64,000 bases of DNA, taken from positions 17,354,501 to 17,418,500 of the forward strand of contig CM057469.1 in assembly GCA_030035585.1 (NCBI GenBank). Reading direction: 5' to 3'. Shown piece by piece: positions 1 to 10,687 of this stretch (position 1 is the first letter of the stretch; each line of letters starts with the position of its first letter). This DNA is from Dugong dugon. Its lineage: Eukaryota; Chordata; Mammalia; Sirenia; Dugongidae. The notes under the pieces were generated by a model, which was not told the origin of the DNA, did not search any database, and worked only from the letters and a program-made list of their open reading frames with translations. Position numbers and translations under genes: made by a program.

Positions 1-727
1 CCATGGATGATTCTTTCCTAATAGTATCCTGGCATGATGATTGATGATTCCTCTGTTTACTTATTTATTTTTTAATTTTCTCTGTAGCCCATGAATTTCT
101 AACTTTTTAAATGCTTTATAATTAATTGTGTTACCTTATTATTCTGGTGCTCAAATTGTCCCAGATTTTGCCTGGAGGAGACTCTTCAAGCTGGCTCTCA
201 TGTCGTTGTAATATGCCCCTATCTTTTTTTTTTTCTTTTAAACATCCTTACTTTCTGGTATACCAAATGTTCTAGGCTCATCCTGGTTGCCTGCCCCAAC
301 CCTGGAATCAGTATTTCTCTGAGGATTCTTGGCTTGTGGTGAGGAATGGTATTAGAGATGAAGATCTGAGCACTGGATATGCTACTGGGATGTCTTTGTT
401 TCTTGATCCTTTCAGCAGCCCGAGCTGAAAGTAAGTGTGAAGATATGTACACAGCATAGACATGTGCATGCATAAAATGCATCCACATCTACGTCTCCGT
501 ATTTTAGATATCATGATTTCACACCAGTACCTCCAATTTCAGTTTGTCTCCTCAGGGTTCTTTCTTGTAGTCTGCTGTTCCATATTTGTATGTTCCTTCT
601 TCCTCAGTGAGACCCTCAGTGACATCAGTCCATTTTCTCATTATTTTAACTCTATATGTGGTCTCTACCACCTGTCTGTCAGTTTGTCATACTGTTTAAT
701 TTTGATCAGTATATAATTTTGTGATGG
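1..727 (-). mobile_element. Old L1 (L1M) 3' UTR, antisense
   Basis: On the + strand this reads as the reverse complement of a mammalian L1M 3' UTR. The segment around 150-200 (CAAATTGTCCCAGATTTTGC, then a 'ttcaagctggctc' motif) recurs in a related form at 46190-46250. Divergence is high and there is no open frame. It is the 3' end of the antisense L1M that continues, with interruptions, to about 4775. Confidence 0.7.
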
Positions 728-1124
728 CTTGCTGTGATGCTGGAAGCTATGCCACCAGTATTTCACATACTAGCAGGATCACCCCTGGTGGACAGGTTTC
801 AGTGGAGCTTCCAGACGAAAGCAGAATAAGAAGAAAGGCCTGCTGATCTACTTTTGAAAACTGGCCAGTGAAAACCTTATAGATCACAAAGGAACATCGT
901 CACTCACTTGCTTTGGACACGTCATCAGGATGGATTAATTGCTGGAGGAAGACATCATGTTTGGTGAAGTGAGGGCGAGGGAGACCCTTGGCAAGGTGGA
1001 TCGGCGCAGTAACCATGGTGATAGACTCGAGCATGCCAGTGATCTTGAAGATGACGCAGGACTGGGCAACGTTTTATTCTGTTGTACATAAGGTTGCCAT
1101 GAGTTGGAGTTGACTCGAAGGTGG
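724..1124 (+). mobile_element. RTE-derived non-autonomous element
   Basis: The last ~230 bases match the 3' end of the RTE LINE seen at 40597-41190 and 61596-61843: a 'ggacacgtcatcagg' block, a purine-rich block, 'ttctgttgtacata', and a terminal GAGTTGGAGTTGACTCGA. The first ~170 bases (GTGATGCTGGAAGCTATGCC and following) are absent from the RTE copies here. That makes it a composite or internally deleted RTE derivative. It lies inside the antisense L1M. No open frame. Confidence 0.65.
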
Positions 1125-1497
1125 CTACTTATCTATCTCTATATGTGGTCTAAATTTTTTTCAGAACTGCTTTGCCCACATCACTACGAAAAAATAAGCC
1201 TACTAAAAACAGTTCAGCATTTGTTTGCAATTCCCCTCTCCCCTCCACTCCACCCGAGACTGAGGGTATATAGTCAAGTACTGTGCTTATAAATTACTTG
1301 TAGTCTTTCTTTTTTTCTCTTCTGTGTGTTTATGGTATTTATTTGGAATACAATTGAGTTCATTTGTTTCACTCTGATTTCAGTTTTAGGTTACTTCCCG
1401 TCCCATGGTTTTTATTTAATTTTAATTTTTGAATACGTAGAACATTGAAATGTTTCCAAAATTCCAAACTGTACAAAAAGATGTACTGATAGAAGCA

Positions 1498-1612
1498 TTG
1501 TTGTTAGCTGGCATTACAACTGTGAGTTGGCGCCTGACTCATGGTGACCCTGTGCACAATGGAATTTCCTTCCTTATGCATCCTGTTCCCCACTGCCCAC
1601 CCTTTGTAAGTA
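1498..1612 (-). mobile_element. Degenerate AfroSINE fragment
   Basis: The start, 'gttgttagctggcattac', and a following 'gactcatggtgaccctgtg' resemble the antisense 3' end of AfroSINE. The tRNA-like head is not recognisable. It is truncated or very diverged. Confidence 0.4.
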
Positions 1613-1747
1613 AGCAGGTTCATTGTTTTCTGGTCTATCTAGTATGTCTTGTCTTTTTTTTTTGGTAAAGTTAAGTAAATATTTTTCACTCTTATACAAA
1701 AGGTGGCATACTGTATATGCTCTTGCATTTTGCTTTCTTCACTTAAT

Positions 1748-1950
1748 CGTTGTCGTGTGCCATTGAGTTGATTCTGACTCATAGCGACCCTGTAGGACAG
1801 AGTAGAACTGCCCATAGGTTTTCCTAGGCTGTAATCTTTACGGGAGCAGACTGCCAGGTCTTTTCTTCTGCGGAATGGCTGGTGGATTCTAACTACCAAC
1901 CTTTCTGTTGGCAGCCTAGCACTTAACCATTGTGCCACCAGGGCTCCTTT
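1748..1950 (-). mobile_element. AfroSINE, antisense
   Basis: Full-length tRNA-derived SINE in reverse. It opens with the tail form (GATTCTGACTCATAGCGACC) and ends with the antisense A-box region (GTGCCACCAGGGCTCC). It interrupts the antisense L1M in the segment that reads 'cacttaa...caatatctcctgg'. Confidence 0.85.
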
Positions 1951-2012
1951 GCTTAACAATATCTCCTGGAAATCCCTCCATATCAGTCCATAGCAACCTT
2001 ATTCTTTTTATA

Positions 2013-2180
2013 AAATGGAGGCTTGGTGGTGCAGTGGTTAAGAACCCCGCTGCTAACCAAAAGATTGGTAGTTCGAATCCACCAGCCACTCCTTGGAAGC
2101 CCTGTCGGGCAGTTCTGCTTTGTCCTATAGAGTCTGTATGAGTTGGAATCAAGTTGATGGCAATGGGTTTTTTGGTATAG
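2013..2180 (+). mobile_element. AfroSINE, sense
   Basis: Head GGTGGTGCAGTGGTTAAG (A box), then a B box GTAGTTCGAATCC, then the 'ctccttggaagccctgtcggg' body and the tail GAGTTGGAATCAAGTTGATGG. This is the short subfamily. It sits 62 bases after an antisense copy in the same L1M. Confidence 0.88.
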
Positions 2181-2962
2181 TACTCTATTTTGTGTACATA
2201 CCATGGTTTCTGACTTCCTATGCTTGGACATTTAGCTAATTTTTAGTATTTTGATATTACAAATAATGCTCTAATGAATAACCTTTCATGTATGTATTTT
2301 TGTGTTGTTGCAGGTGTATCTTCAGAGTAAGTTCTTAGATAGGATTGCTGGGTCAAAGTGTAAATACATTTGTGGGTGTTGTACTGTCTTGCACTCCAGC
2401 TAGCAATGTATAGAAGTGCCTGTCTCTCTCAGCTTTGCAGACTGAGTGCATTGTCAAGCTTTCGAATTTTTGCCAGTCTGATGGGTAAGAAATGGGATCT
2501 CAGTGTAGTTTTAATTTGCATTTAAATTGCATTATGAGTGAAGTTGAACATCTTTCCACTTGTTTAAAGGCCATTTTTGTATCTTTTTGTGAATTGTCTG
2601 TGCATGTCTTTTGCCCATTTTTCTATATGATTTCTGGTCTTCTCAAATTTTAAATATTTTTGTATAATAACAATATTAGCCCTGTATCTGTGATAAATGT
2701 TGCAGATATTTTCTCCCAGGTTATCATTTGTCTCGACTACTTATGATAGAAGAAGTCACCCATATTTTCTTCTAGGACTTGTATACTTTAAATCTTCCCA
2801 TTTGTTTCTCTCATTCATTTAGAGTTTATTCTTCTGTATGGTGTAAGGAATGGATCTAATTTTATCTTTTTTGAAATGGCTACCCAGTTGTCATCATCAT
2901 TTATTAAAAAGATTTTTGTTCCAGTGAGTTACTGCAGTGGTCATATGCTAGATCATACACTG

Positions 2963-3160
2963 TTGTTAGTTGCTGTCGAGTTGATTCTGACTCATGATGA
3001 CCCCATGTGTTGCACAGCAGAACTGCTTCATAGGTTTTTTTGGCTGTAATCTTAATGGAAGCAGCTCTCTAGGCTTTTCTTTCACAGCACTGCTGAGAGG
3101 TTCAAACCACCAAACTTTAGGTTAACAGTTGAGTGCAAACCGTTTGTATCACCTAGGGCC
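2963..3160 (-). mobile_element. AfroSINE, antisense (array copy 1 of 4)
   Basis: Begins with the tail form (TTGTTAGTTGCTGTCGAGTT) and ends with the antisense head at 'gtatcacctaggg'. It is flanked by GATCATACACTG (2951-2962) and TGATCATGCACTG (3161-3173), near-identical short repeats that recur after every copy of the array. Confidence 0.85.
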
Positions 3161-3173
3161 TGATCATGCACTG

Positions 3174-3375
3174 TTTTTGTTGTATGGGGTCGAGTTGATT
3201 CTGACTCATAGTGAACATATAGGACAGAGTAGAACTGCTCCACAGGGTTTCCAAGACTGTAATCTGTATGGAAGCAGACTGCCACATCTTTCTCCCATGG
3301 GACCACTGGTGGATTTGGACCACCGACCTTTCGGTTAGCAGCCAAGTATTTAACCACTGTGCCACCAGGGCTCCT
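3174..3375 (-). mobile_element. AfroSINE, antisense (array copy 2 of 4)
   Basis: Full-length antisense copy ending GTGCCACCAGGGCTCC. Flanked by TGATCATGCACTG (3161-3173) and TGATCATCACACTC (3376-3389), which look like target-site duplications of one site. Confidence 0.88.
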
Positions 3376-3389
3376 TGATCATCACACTC

Positions 3390-3592
3390 CAAAATCCACT
3401 GCCGTCGAGTCGACTCCAACTCATAGCAGCCCTATAGGACAGAGTAGAGCTGCCCTATAGGGTTACCAAGGCTGGAAGTCTTTACGGAAGCAGACTACTA
3501 CATCTTTCTCCTGCAGAGTGGCTGTTTGGTTTGAATCACCAGCCTTTTGGTTAGCAGCTCAATGCTTTAACCAGTGTGCCACCAGGACTTCT
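3390..3592 (-). mobile_element. AfroSINE, antisense (array copy 3 of 4)
   Basis: Full-length antisense copy. Among the four it keeps the most consensus-like tail (GCCGTCGAGTCGACTCC). Followed by GGATCATCACACT (3593-3605). Confidence 0.88.
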
Positions 3593-3605
3593 GGATCATC
3601 ACACT

Positions 3606-3798
3606 AAAAAACCAAAAACCAAACTCACTGCCATTGAGTGAATTCTGACTCATAGCAACCCCATAGGGTTTCTAAGGCTGTAAATCTTTACAGAAGCAGA
3701 TTGCCACATCTTTCTCCTGCGGAGCCACTGGTGGTTTCAAACTGCTGACCTTTTTGTTAGTAGTCAAGCGCTTTGTCCACTGTGCCACCAGGGTGCAT
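3606..3798 (-). mobile_element. AfroSINE, antisense (array copy 4 of 4)
   Basis: Opens with the A-rich tail 'aaaaaaccaaaaaccaaac' and ends at the antisense head. It is followed by TGATCATCACACT (3799-3811), after which the L1M resumes. The preserved A/C-rich tail marks an RTE-type 3' end. Confidence 0.88.
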
Positions 3799-4775
3799 TG
3801 ATCATCACACTGGTTGGCCTGTTTCTGGACATTGTACTCTATTCCTTTGGTCAGTCTGTCTGTTCATGCATCAGTACCATACTGCTTTAATTACAAATAA
3901 TTTGTAGTATGCTTCAGTATCTGATAGGGCTGTTAGTTCTTCCTTTGCAGTGTTTTTCTATCCATTCTTGTGTGTTTGTTTTTCCAAATGAACTTTAGGG
4001 TCAACTTGTCTATCTCCTACCTACTTTTTTTCTTGTCTAAAAAAGAAAAACTCGGAATTTTTTTTGTGATGGCATTATACTTATAAATCAACTTAGGGAG
4101 AACTGACATCTTGATGATGTTGAGCTGTCTGAACCAAGAACAAGGGATGCCTTTTTGTTTGTTCAAAGCTATATGTCTTTAGGGAATATTTTATAGTCAT
4201 CTTTATATAGACTTTGAACATTTCTTAAGTTCCCAAGTATTTTACCTTTTTTTTTTGGTCATTGTAAATGGAGCGTTCTTATTCATCATATCTTCTAATG
4301 GGTTATTTGTGTATAAGAATCCTATTGATTTTTGCCTATTTTATATCCTGCTCCTTTGTTAAATTATTTTCTTATTTTTGTCATCGATTCTCTAGGATTT
4401 TCTGGGAATACTCATGTCATCTTCAAATGTGTAATGTTATTTCTTCTTTTTCACTTTGTATGCCTCTAAATGTTTTTTTCTAGTTCAGTTGCATTGAGTA
4501 ATGCTCCTAGAACAGTGTTAAATACTGGTGAAAATAGTAGGGATTCTTGTCTTGTTCTTAGCCTGTAGTGTTTCCATATTGTGAAAGATGCTGGATTTAG
4601 GATTGAGGTAAATATATTTTATCATGCTAAGAAAGTATCTATTCCCTTCTATTTTCTCAAGAGTTTTTATTAAGAGTAGGTGTTGAATTCTGTCCAGCAC
4701 GTTTTAATCACGTATGGAAGTAGTCATGTGATTTTAATCATGTTTGTACTAGTTGTAGATTCCTACATCTATTAA
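3799..4775 (-). mobile_element. Old L1 (L1M), antisense, ORF2 part
   Basis: Antisense L1 ORF2 (reverse transcriptase region). Readable phrases include 'ggtcagtctgtctgttcatg' near 3850, 'tgatgatgttgagctgtc' near 4110 and 'tgtcttgttcttagcctg' near 4550. It continues the L1M from the left flank of the SINE array. Disrupted by many stops. Confidence 0.75.
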
Positions 4776-4925
4776 TGGGGTCCCTGGATGGTGCCAACAA
4801 TTAATAGCACTTGGCTGCTAACCAAAAGGTTGGAGGTTCGACACCATCCAAGAGGCACCTTGTAAGAAAGGTGTAGTGATCTACTTCTGAAAAATCAGCC
4901 ATTGAAGAACCTACGTATCACTTCC
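4776..4925 (+). mobile_element. AfroSINE, long-body subfamily, 3'-truncated
   Basis: Head GGGGTCCCTGGATGGTGCC with B box GGTTCGACACC. The body has the 'gaaaggtgtagtgatctact' segment that marks the longer subfamily. The usual tail is missing. Confidence 0.75.
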
Positions 4926-5289
4926 ATGAAATGACAAGCATAGCTAAATATACACAAACAAATAGTTATTTCCCCTGGGGTAACCTTTTAGGGAAATAAC
5001 AGATTGGCACACAAAATAAAGGATATTATCTGTGAGTATGGTGCTCCATTAAAAAATCATCTGTATGAGACCAGAAGGTCAACAGTTACTCTAAAGCAAA
5101 GGTGAGAAGATAAGGGGACAGGGAAACTAGAGTACCTGGAAATGAACAACCGGAACGCAACTAAAGAGAAAAATGTGTGAAAAATGTGACTAATGTCATT
5201 GAACAATTTGTATAGAAATTGTCGAATGGGAACCTAATTTTCTATGTAAACTTTCACCAAGAACACATTAAAATATTATTAAAAACAAA
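4926..5289. other. Gap without a gene, unclassified old repeat possible
   Basis: A-rich sequence with no convincing open frame. It reads like the 3' part of an old retroelement (it ends in an A-rich run near 5280), but I could not name a family. Confidence 0.4.
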
Positions 5290-5794
5290 AACACTGAATG
5301 GTTACTAGCGGTCATGGGCGGGTGGAGAATCATTCTATGAGAAGTACTGAATCTTTGTCTATGCTGATAGGAAAATTGGCATCAATTAAGTATAATAGTT
5401 ATTGAGTGATCAGAGTTAACATCACAATAGTAGGACAAATTTATAACCCCTGCCTCCTGATATGTACTGAGAAAGACGCATCACTTCTGTGGTATTCTTG
5501 TAAAATTGCGTAACCTGAATTTAATCATGAGGAAACATCAAGCAACACCAAATTAAGAGAAAGTAGAAAATAACTGGGCAGTACTCTGCAGACAGAGCCC
5601 TGGTGGCACAGAGGTTAAGCGTTTGGCTGCTAACCGAAAGGTCGGCAGTTTGAATCCATCAGCTGCTCCTTGGAAACCCTATAGGACAGGGTAGTAATTG
5701 AGTCAGAATCAACTCGAAGTCAGTGGGTTTACTCTGCAAATGTGTTAAGGTCATGAATAACAAAGACTAAGGAATTTTCCAGATTAAAGGGTAC
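5290..5794 (+). mobile_element. L1M 3' UTR fragment, sense
   Basis: Sense-orientation old L1 3' UTR, with 'taatcatgaggaaacatcaa' near 5523 and 'attttccagattaaaggg' near 5773. Interrupted by the AfroSINE at 5593-5729. Confidence 0.6.
5593..5729 (+). mobile_element. AfroSINE, sense, with target-site duplication
   Basis: Head GAGCCCTGGTGGCACAGAGG, B box GGCAGTTTGAATCC, and tail GAGTCAGAATCAACTCGAAG. An 11-bp duplication flanks it: TACTCTGCAGA (5582-5592) and TACTCTGCAAA (5730-5740). Part of the body is deleted after 'aaccctatagg'. Confidence 0.9.
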
Positions 5795-6056
5795 TGTCTT
5801 AGTTATCAGAGTCCTGGTGGCATAGTGATTAAGAGCTTGGCTGCTAACCAGAAAGTCGAGAGTTCAAATCCACCAGTCACTCCTTGGAAACCCTTCCTAT
5901 CCTGTAGGGTTGCTATGTTGGAATTGACTTGACGGCAACAGTTTTTTTTTCAGTCTTAGTTAGCTAGTGCTGTTATAACAAATACTACAAGTGAGTGGCT
6001 TTGACAGACAAATGTATTTTCTCACCGTTTAGGAGGCTAGAAGTCTAAATTCAGTC
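5795..6056 (-). mobile_element. MaLR-like LTR fragment, antisense
   Basis: TGTCTTAGTTA, then after a SINE insertion 'gctagtgctgttataacaaatac' and 'ggaggctagaagtctaaatt', matches one end of the LTRs at 28547-29051 and 49974-50497. Only about the terminal 110 bases remain. Confidence 0.7.
5806..5952 (+). mobile_element. AfroSINE, sense, inserted in an LTR
   Basis: Head GAGTCCTGGTGGCATAGTG, B box GAGTTCAAATCC, tail GAATTGACTTGACGGCAAC and a T-run. Flanked by GTCTTAGTTA (5796-5805 and 5953-5962), a duplication of the LTR end. Confidence 0.9.
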
Positions 6057-6225
6057 AACCAGTCAAGCAAACTGTTACAGCCATTCCCAGCTAACCCATC
6101 GAATCCACAATCTCAGTTTAGTGCACCCATATCAAATTGAGTTTGATTTAGCATTGTCTTCCTTCCACCTTAATCCAGCACTCTTAGGATTCATTCCTAT
6201 ATGTGTTCCTCAAGTTTATGTTGAT

Positions 6226-6430
6226 TTGTTGTTGTTAGTTGCCATTGAGTCAATTCCAACTCATGCCGACCCCACATGTTGCTGAGTATAATTGGTCCAT
6301 AGGCTTTTCTTGGCTGTAATCTTAACAGAAGCAGATTGCCAGGCCTTTTCTTCTGCAGTACTGCTGTTTGAGTTTGAACCTGCAACATTTAAGTTAGCAA
6401 ACAAGTGCAAACCATTTGCGTCACCTAGGG
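6226..6430 (-). mobile_element. AfroSINE, antisense
   Basis: Starts TTGTTGTTGTTAGTTGCC, then GAGTCAATTCCAACTCATG, and ends 'gcgtcacctaggg'. Full-length, long-body form. Confidence 0.85.
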
Positions 6431-7639
6431 ACCTTTCTGTGGATACAAACTGGCAAAATCTTGTAATTCTTTTGGTGTGTCATGCAGCTCCTCATGGGTC
6501 ACACTTTTAAACTTTATCCTTGGGGGGTCTGCTGGGACTTGAGTCTGGTCATAGTTCTAGAAACAGTGAGAAGTTGTGGAAGTAGTTACTGAGGAGGATC
6601 AGCAGTCCTCTCCAAGGCAGTTACTGTGAGGGAGGCCATTACAGGCTCTTTGGGTGAAGGGAGACCAACCTCCTCAGAGTGCTTCTACTGGCAGAGGCAA
6701 CTCAGAATTTAGGGGCTGAAGATACGCATCTTCTTGGGAATATCTCCAAATATTGGTGTGCCAGATTTAGGGTCCCACTCCTTCGCAGTCCATTCCATAA
6801 CTTTATGCAAGAGTTAAACATGTGAAATTGGGAATTGAATTTGCATTATAATTCAGTCTTTGCTACTGCTAGTGTGGTCTGTGGATCAACAGCCTCAGTA
6901 TCAACTAGGAGCTTGTGAGACGTGCAGAATTTTCTGCTGCACCACACTTACTGAATTAGAATACACATTTAACAAGACATCTGTGTAATTGTACATTAAA
7001 CTGAGCAGTACTGGTTTCTGTAAGTACCTTTATTAAACTTAATGTTACAGCAGCCCAGTTGTTTGATAAATATTTCTTTTGAAACTCTCTTGGGGGTTTC
7101 ACAATTTGATTTTGCATTTAACTCTGTATATGTAACACTTAAACTTTTGCAGATCAACTTTTGGATGATTTCTCATTTTCGTCTAGGAGTTCCTCATAAA
7201 GTCTTACTTAGATGGGGTGCTCCCTCTCATGGACAGTGGGATGACAAGCACGCAAAAATCTTTCAGAAGAGTGATTTAGTTTTCAGTTATTAAAACTTAG
7301 TATCTCTGAGTGATCACCTTCATGATCCTCCTTTCCAGACTAGTCTCAACCTCTAACACTGACCATAGACTTTGTTTTGAATTTGACCAAAAAAAAAGGC
7401 AAACAAGTCAATTTCTGTCATAAATATCTGTGTAAAATTCACCATAATGAAAGAACCCTGGTCAGATTTGTATGGTGACAGTGCCTTATTAATAATGACT
7501 GTGTTTTTCACAATAAAAGTAAAAATCTATGTCTGAAACTGGTCACGTTTGGATTTGGGACTATTTCAGGAAAAAATTGTGCATGTTGATCCCCTTAAAA
7601 ACAACTCATAGCGACCCCATGTGTGCAGACTAGAACTGC
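6431..7639. other. Gap without a gene
   Basis: No open frame resembling a known protein and no young repeat, except a possible antisense AfroSINE tail at 7596-7650 (CAACTCATAGCGACCCCATG). The 6480-6790 stretch has the texture of an old, diverged repeat, but I could not name it. Confidence 0.4.
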
Positions 7640-9519
7640 TCTTCAGGGTTTATTTTTTTGGGAGCATTTTATTGTTGTTTAAGCGAAAGTTTACAGAGCA
7701 AATTAGTTTCTCATTCAACAATTTATAAACAGCTTCTTTCTTGACATTGGTTGCAATCCCCTCAATGTGACAGCACTCTACCCACTCCTTCCTGGGTTCC
7801 TTATTTACATTTGCCCAACTTCCCTGCCCCTTCCTGCCTTCTAAACTTTGCTTCTGGGCAAATGCTGCCATTTTGGTCTCCTATGGTTGATTGTTCTGAG
7901 GTGCATCTTCCTGACGGATGTTATTGATCCCTTTATAGGCCTGTCTGTTGGCTGAGAGGTGATCTCCGGGAGTGGGTTCAGTTCCAAGTTGGAAGGATGT
8001 CTAAGGACCATAGTGTCAGGGGTTACACCAGTCTCTATCAGACCAGTAAATCCGGTCTTTTTTATGAATTCGAATTTTGCCCAACATTTTTCTCCAGCTC
8101 TGTCCAGGACCTTCTATTGTGATATCATCAGAGCGGTAAGTAGTGGTAGCCAGGCACCATCTAATTCTTCTGGTCTTGGGCTAGTGGAGATTATGGATCA
8201 TGTGGTCCATTAGTCCTTTGGACTCATTGTTTCCTTGAGTCTTTGGTTTTCTTCGTTCTTCTTTGGTCTGGATGGAAAGAGAGTAATAGTTGTATCTTAG
8301 TTGGCCACTCGCAAGCTTTTAAGATCCCAATTGCTACTTGCCGAGGTAGGATGTAGAACAGTGTCTTTATGGACTGTGCTATGCCAATTGGCCTAGATGT
8401 CCCCTGAGACTATGGTCCTAAGCCCTCGAGTCTAGTGCTTCAGTTGTGCAAGGTGTTGGGTTATGGCTAAGAAGTTTTCATGACTGTGCCCCTTGTGTGT
8501 GTTCTACTGTATATTTGGATATATTTGCAGTATAGCAAAATATGTATGTAGAAATGTCCACTGCCAAACCTGTATATGTTTGTGGGTGTACTCCCATGCA
8601 CCGTGCCACGCCTGTTCAGTTTACCTATGTGCCTGTGTATCTACTCGTCAGTTATTGTCTGTTATTACTGTTGTTGCAAGATTGTGTATGTAACAGTGTT
8701 TACCATTGTTGCCTGTTACTCTTGTGTACCTCTTAGTGTCTTCCTTTGTGTTGGTCATGTAGTGCTGACTTTCCCATATTGTGTATTGTGTTTCCCTTTA
8801 CCAAAGTTAACACCTGTCTACTATGTAGTTAGTGATTTTCCTTCCTTCCCCTCCCATCCCTGGTAACCATCAAAGTATGTTTCTTTCTGTGTATAAACCT
8901 TTTCCTGACTTTTTATAATAGTGGTCTCATGCAGTATTTGTCCTTTTGTAATTGACTTATTTCACTCAACATAATGTTCTCCAGGTTCATTCATGTTGTG
9001 AGATGTTTCACGGATTCATCATTGTTATTTAACATTGCGTAGTATTCCATTGTGTATGTACCACAGTTTGTTTATCCATCTATCTGTTGATGGGTACTTC
9101 GGTTGTTTCCATCTTTTTGCTATTGTGAATAATGCTGCAGTGAACATGGGTGTGCATATGTCTACTCATGTCATGGCTCTCTTTTCTCTAGGATATATAC
9201 CCAGGAGTGGGATTGCTGGATCATATCGTATTTCTATTTTAGCTTTTTAAGGAAGCTCCGTACCATTTTCCACAGTGGTTGTACCATTTTACATTCCCCC
9301 CAGCAGTGTATGAGAGTTCCAGTGTCTCCATAACTTCACCAACATTATTTGTTTTCTGTTTTTTGATCAGTGCTGTTATTACTGGTGTGAGGTGTTATCT
9401 CAGTGTAGTTTTGATTTGCATCTCTCTAATGGCTAATGATCGCGAGCATCTCTTTGTATATATTTGTTGGCCTCCTGAATGTCGTTTGGTGAAGTGTCTG
9501 CTCATGACCTCTGCTAATT

Positions 9520-10687
9520 ATTTATTTATTTATTTATATTATTATTATTTTGTTTTCTTTTTTTAATTTTACTTTAGATGAAGGTTTACAGAACAAACTA
9601 GTTTCTCATTAAACAGTATGCATATTGTTTTATGACACTGGTTAACAACCCCATGACGTGTCAGCACTCTCCTTCTCGACCTTGGGTTCCCTATTAGCTT
9701 TCCTGTCCCCTCCTGCCTTCTAGTTTTGTCCCTGGGCTGTTGTGCCATTTTGGTCTTGTTTTGTTTTATGGGCCTGTCTAATCTTTTACTGAAGGGTGAA
9801 CCTCGGGAGTGATTTCATTACTGAGCTAAAAGGGTATCCGGGGGCCATACTCTCAGTTTCTCCAGTCTGCCAGGTCAGTAAGTCTGGTCTTATTTTGTGA
9901 GTTATAATTTTGTTCTACAGTTTTCTCCAGCTCTTTCCAGGACCCTCTATTGTGATCCCTGTCAGAGCAGTCAGTTGTGGTCGCTGGGCACCATCTGGTT
10001 GTACTGGCCTTAGTCTGGTGGAGGCTGTGGTGGTTGTGGTCCATTATTAGTCCTTTGGACTAATCTTTCCCTTGTATCTTGTTTTCTTCATTCTCCCTTG
10101 CTCCCGAAGGGGGGAGACCAGTGGAGTATCTTAGATGGCTGCTCACAGGCTTTTAAGACCCCAGATACTACTCATCAAGGTAGAATGTAGAACATTTTCT
10201 TTATAAACTATGTTATGCCAGTTGAGCTAGATGTTCCCTGAGACCATGGTCCCCACAGCCCTAAGCCCAGCAATTCAGTCCTTCAGGGAGTTTGGATGTG
10301 TCTGTGGAGCTTCCATGACCTTTCCTTTCCTTGTTCAAGTTGTGCTGGCTTCCCCAGTATTGTGTACTGTCTTAGCCTTCACCAAAGTTACCACTTATCT
10401 GTTGTCTGTTAGTGTTCCCCCCCACCCCTCCCCTCCCTTATAAACATCAAAGATGGTTTCTTTTTATGTGTAAACTTTTTGATGAGTTTTTATAGTAGTG
10501 GTCTCATATAATATTTGTCCTTTTGTGATTGACTTATTTCACGCAGCATAATGCCCTCCAGATTCATCCGTGTTGTGAGATGCTTCACGAATTCATCATT
10601 GTTCTTTATCGTTGCATAATATTCCATTGTGGGTATGTACCATAGTTTGTTTATACATTCATCTGTTGATGGGTATCTGGGTTGCTT
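9520..10687 (-). mobile_element. L1 LINE, antisense, inserted in another L1
   Basis: A second L1 3' UTR begins after a (TTTA)n tail at 9520-9555 ('gaaggtttacagaacaaac') and continues into the C-terminal end of ORF2, where it stops near 10687. The duplication CCTCTGCTAATT (9508-9519) and CCTCTGCTCATT (10688-10699) flanks it. The outer L1 reads on across the site. This is a standard 5'-truncated L1 insertion of about 1.17 kb. Confidence 0.82.

Larger units (their letters stand above)
1128..2961 (-). mobile_element. Old L1 (L1M), antisense, continued
   Basis: Antisense L1 3' region and C-terminal ORF2. Typical antisense phrases are visible, such as 'gattgctgggtcaaagtg' near 2344 and 'gatctcagtgtagttttaat' near 2500. 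AfroSINEs at 1748-1950 and 2013-2180 are later insertions. Frames are broken throughout. Confidence 0.75.

Noticed and set aside
2040-2100. tRNA-like A and B boxes as true tRNA genes
   Set aside because: These and all similar sites are heads of AfroSINEs. No complete tRNA acceptor stem or cloverleaf is present.
2951-3811. Regularly spaced repeats as a CRISPR array
   Set aside because: The genome is mammalian, the ~200-base units are SINEs, and the 13-bp repeats are target-site copies.
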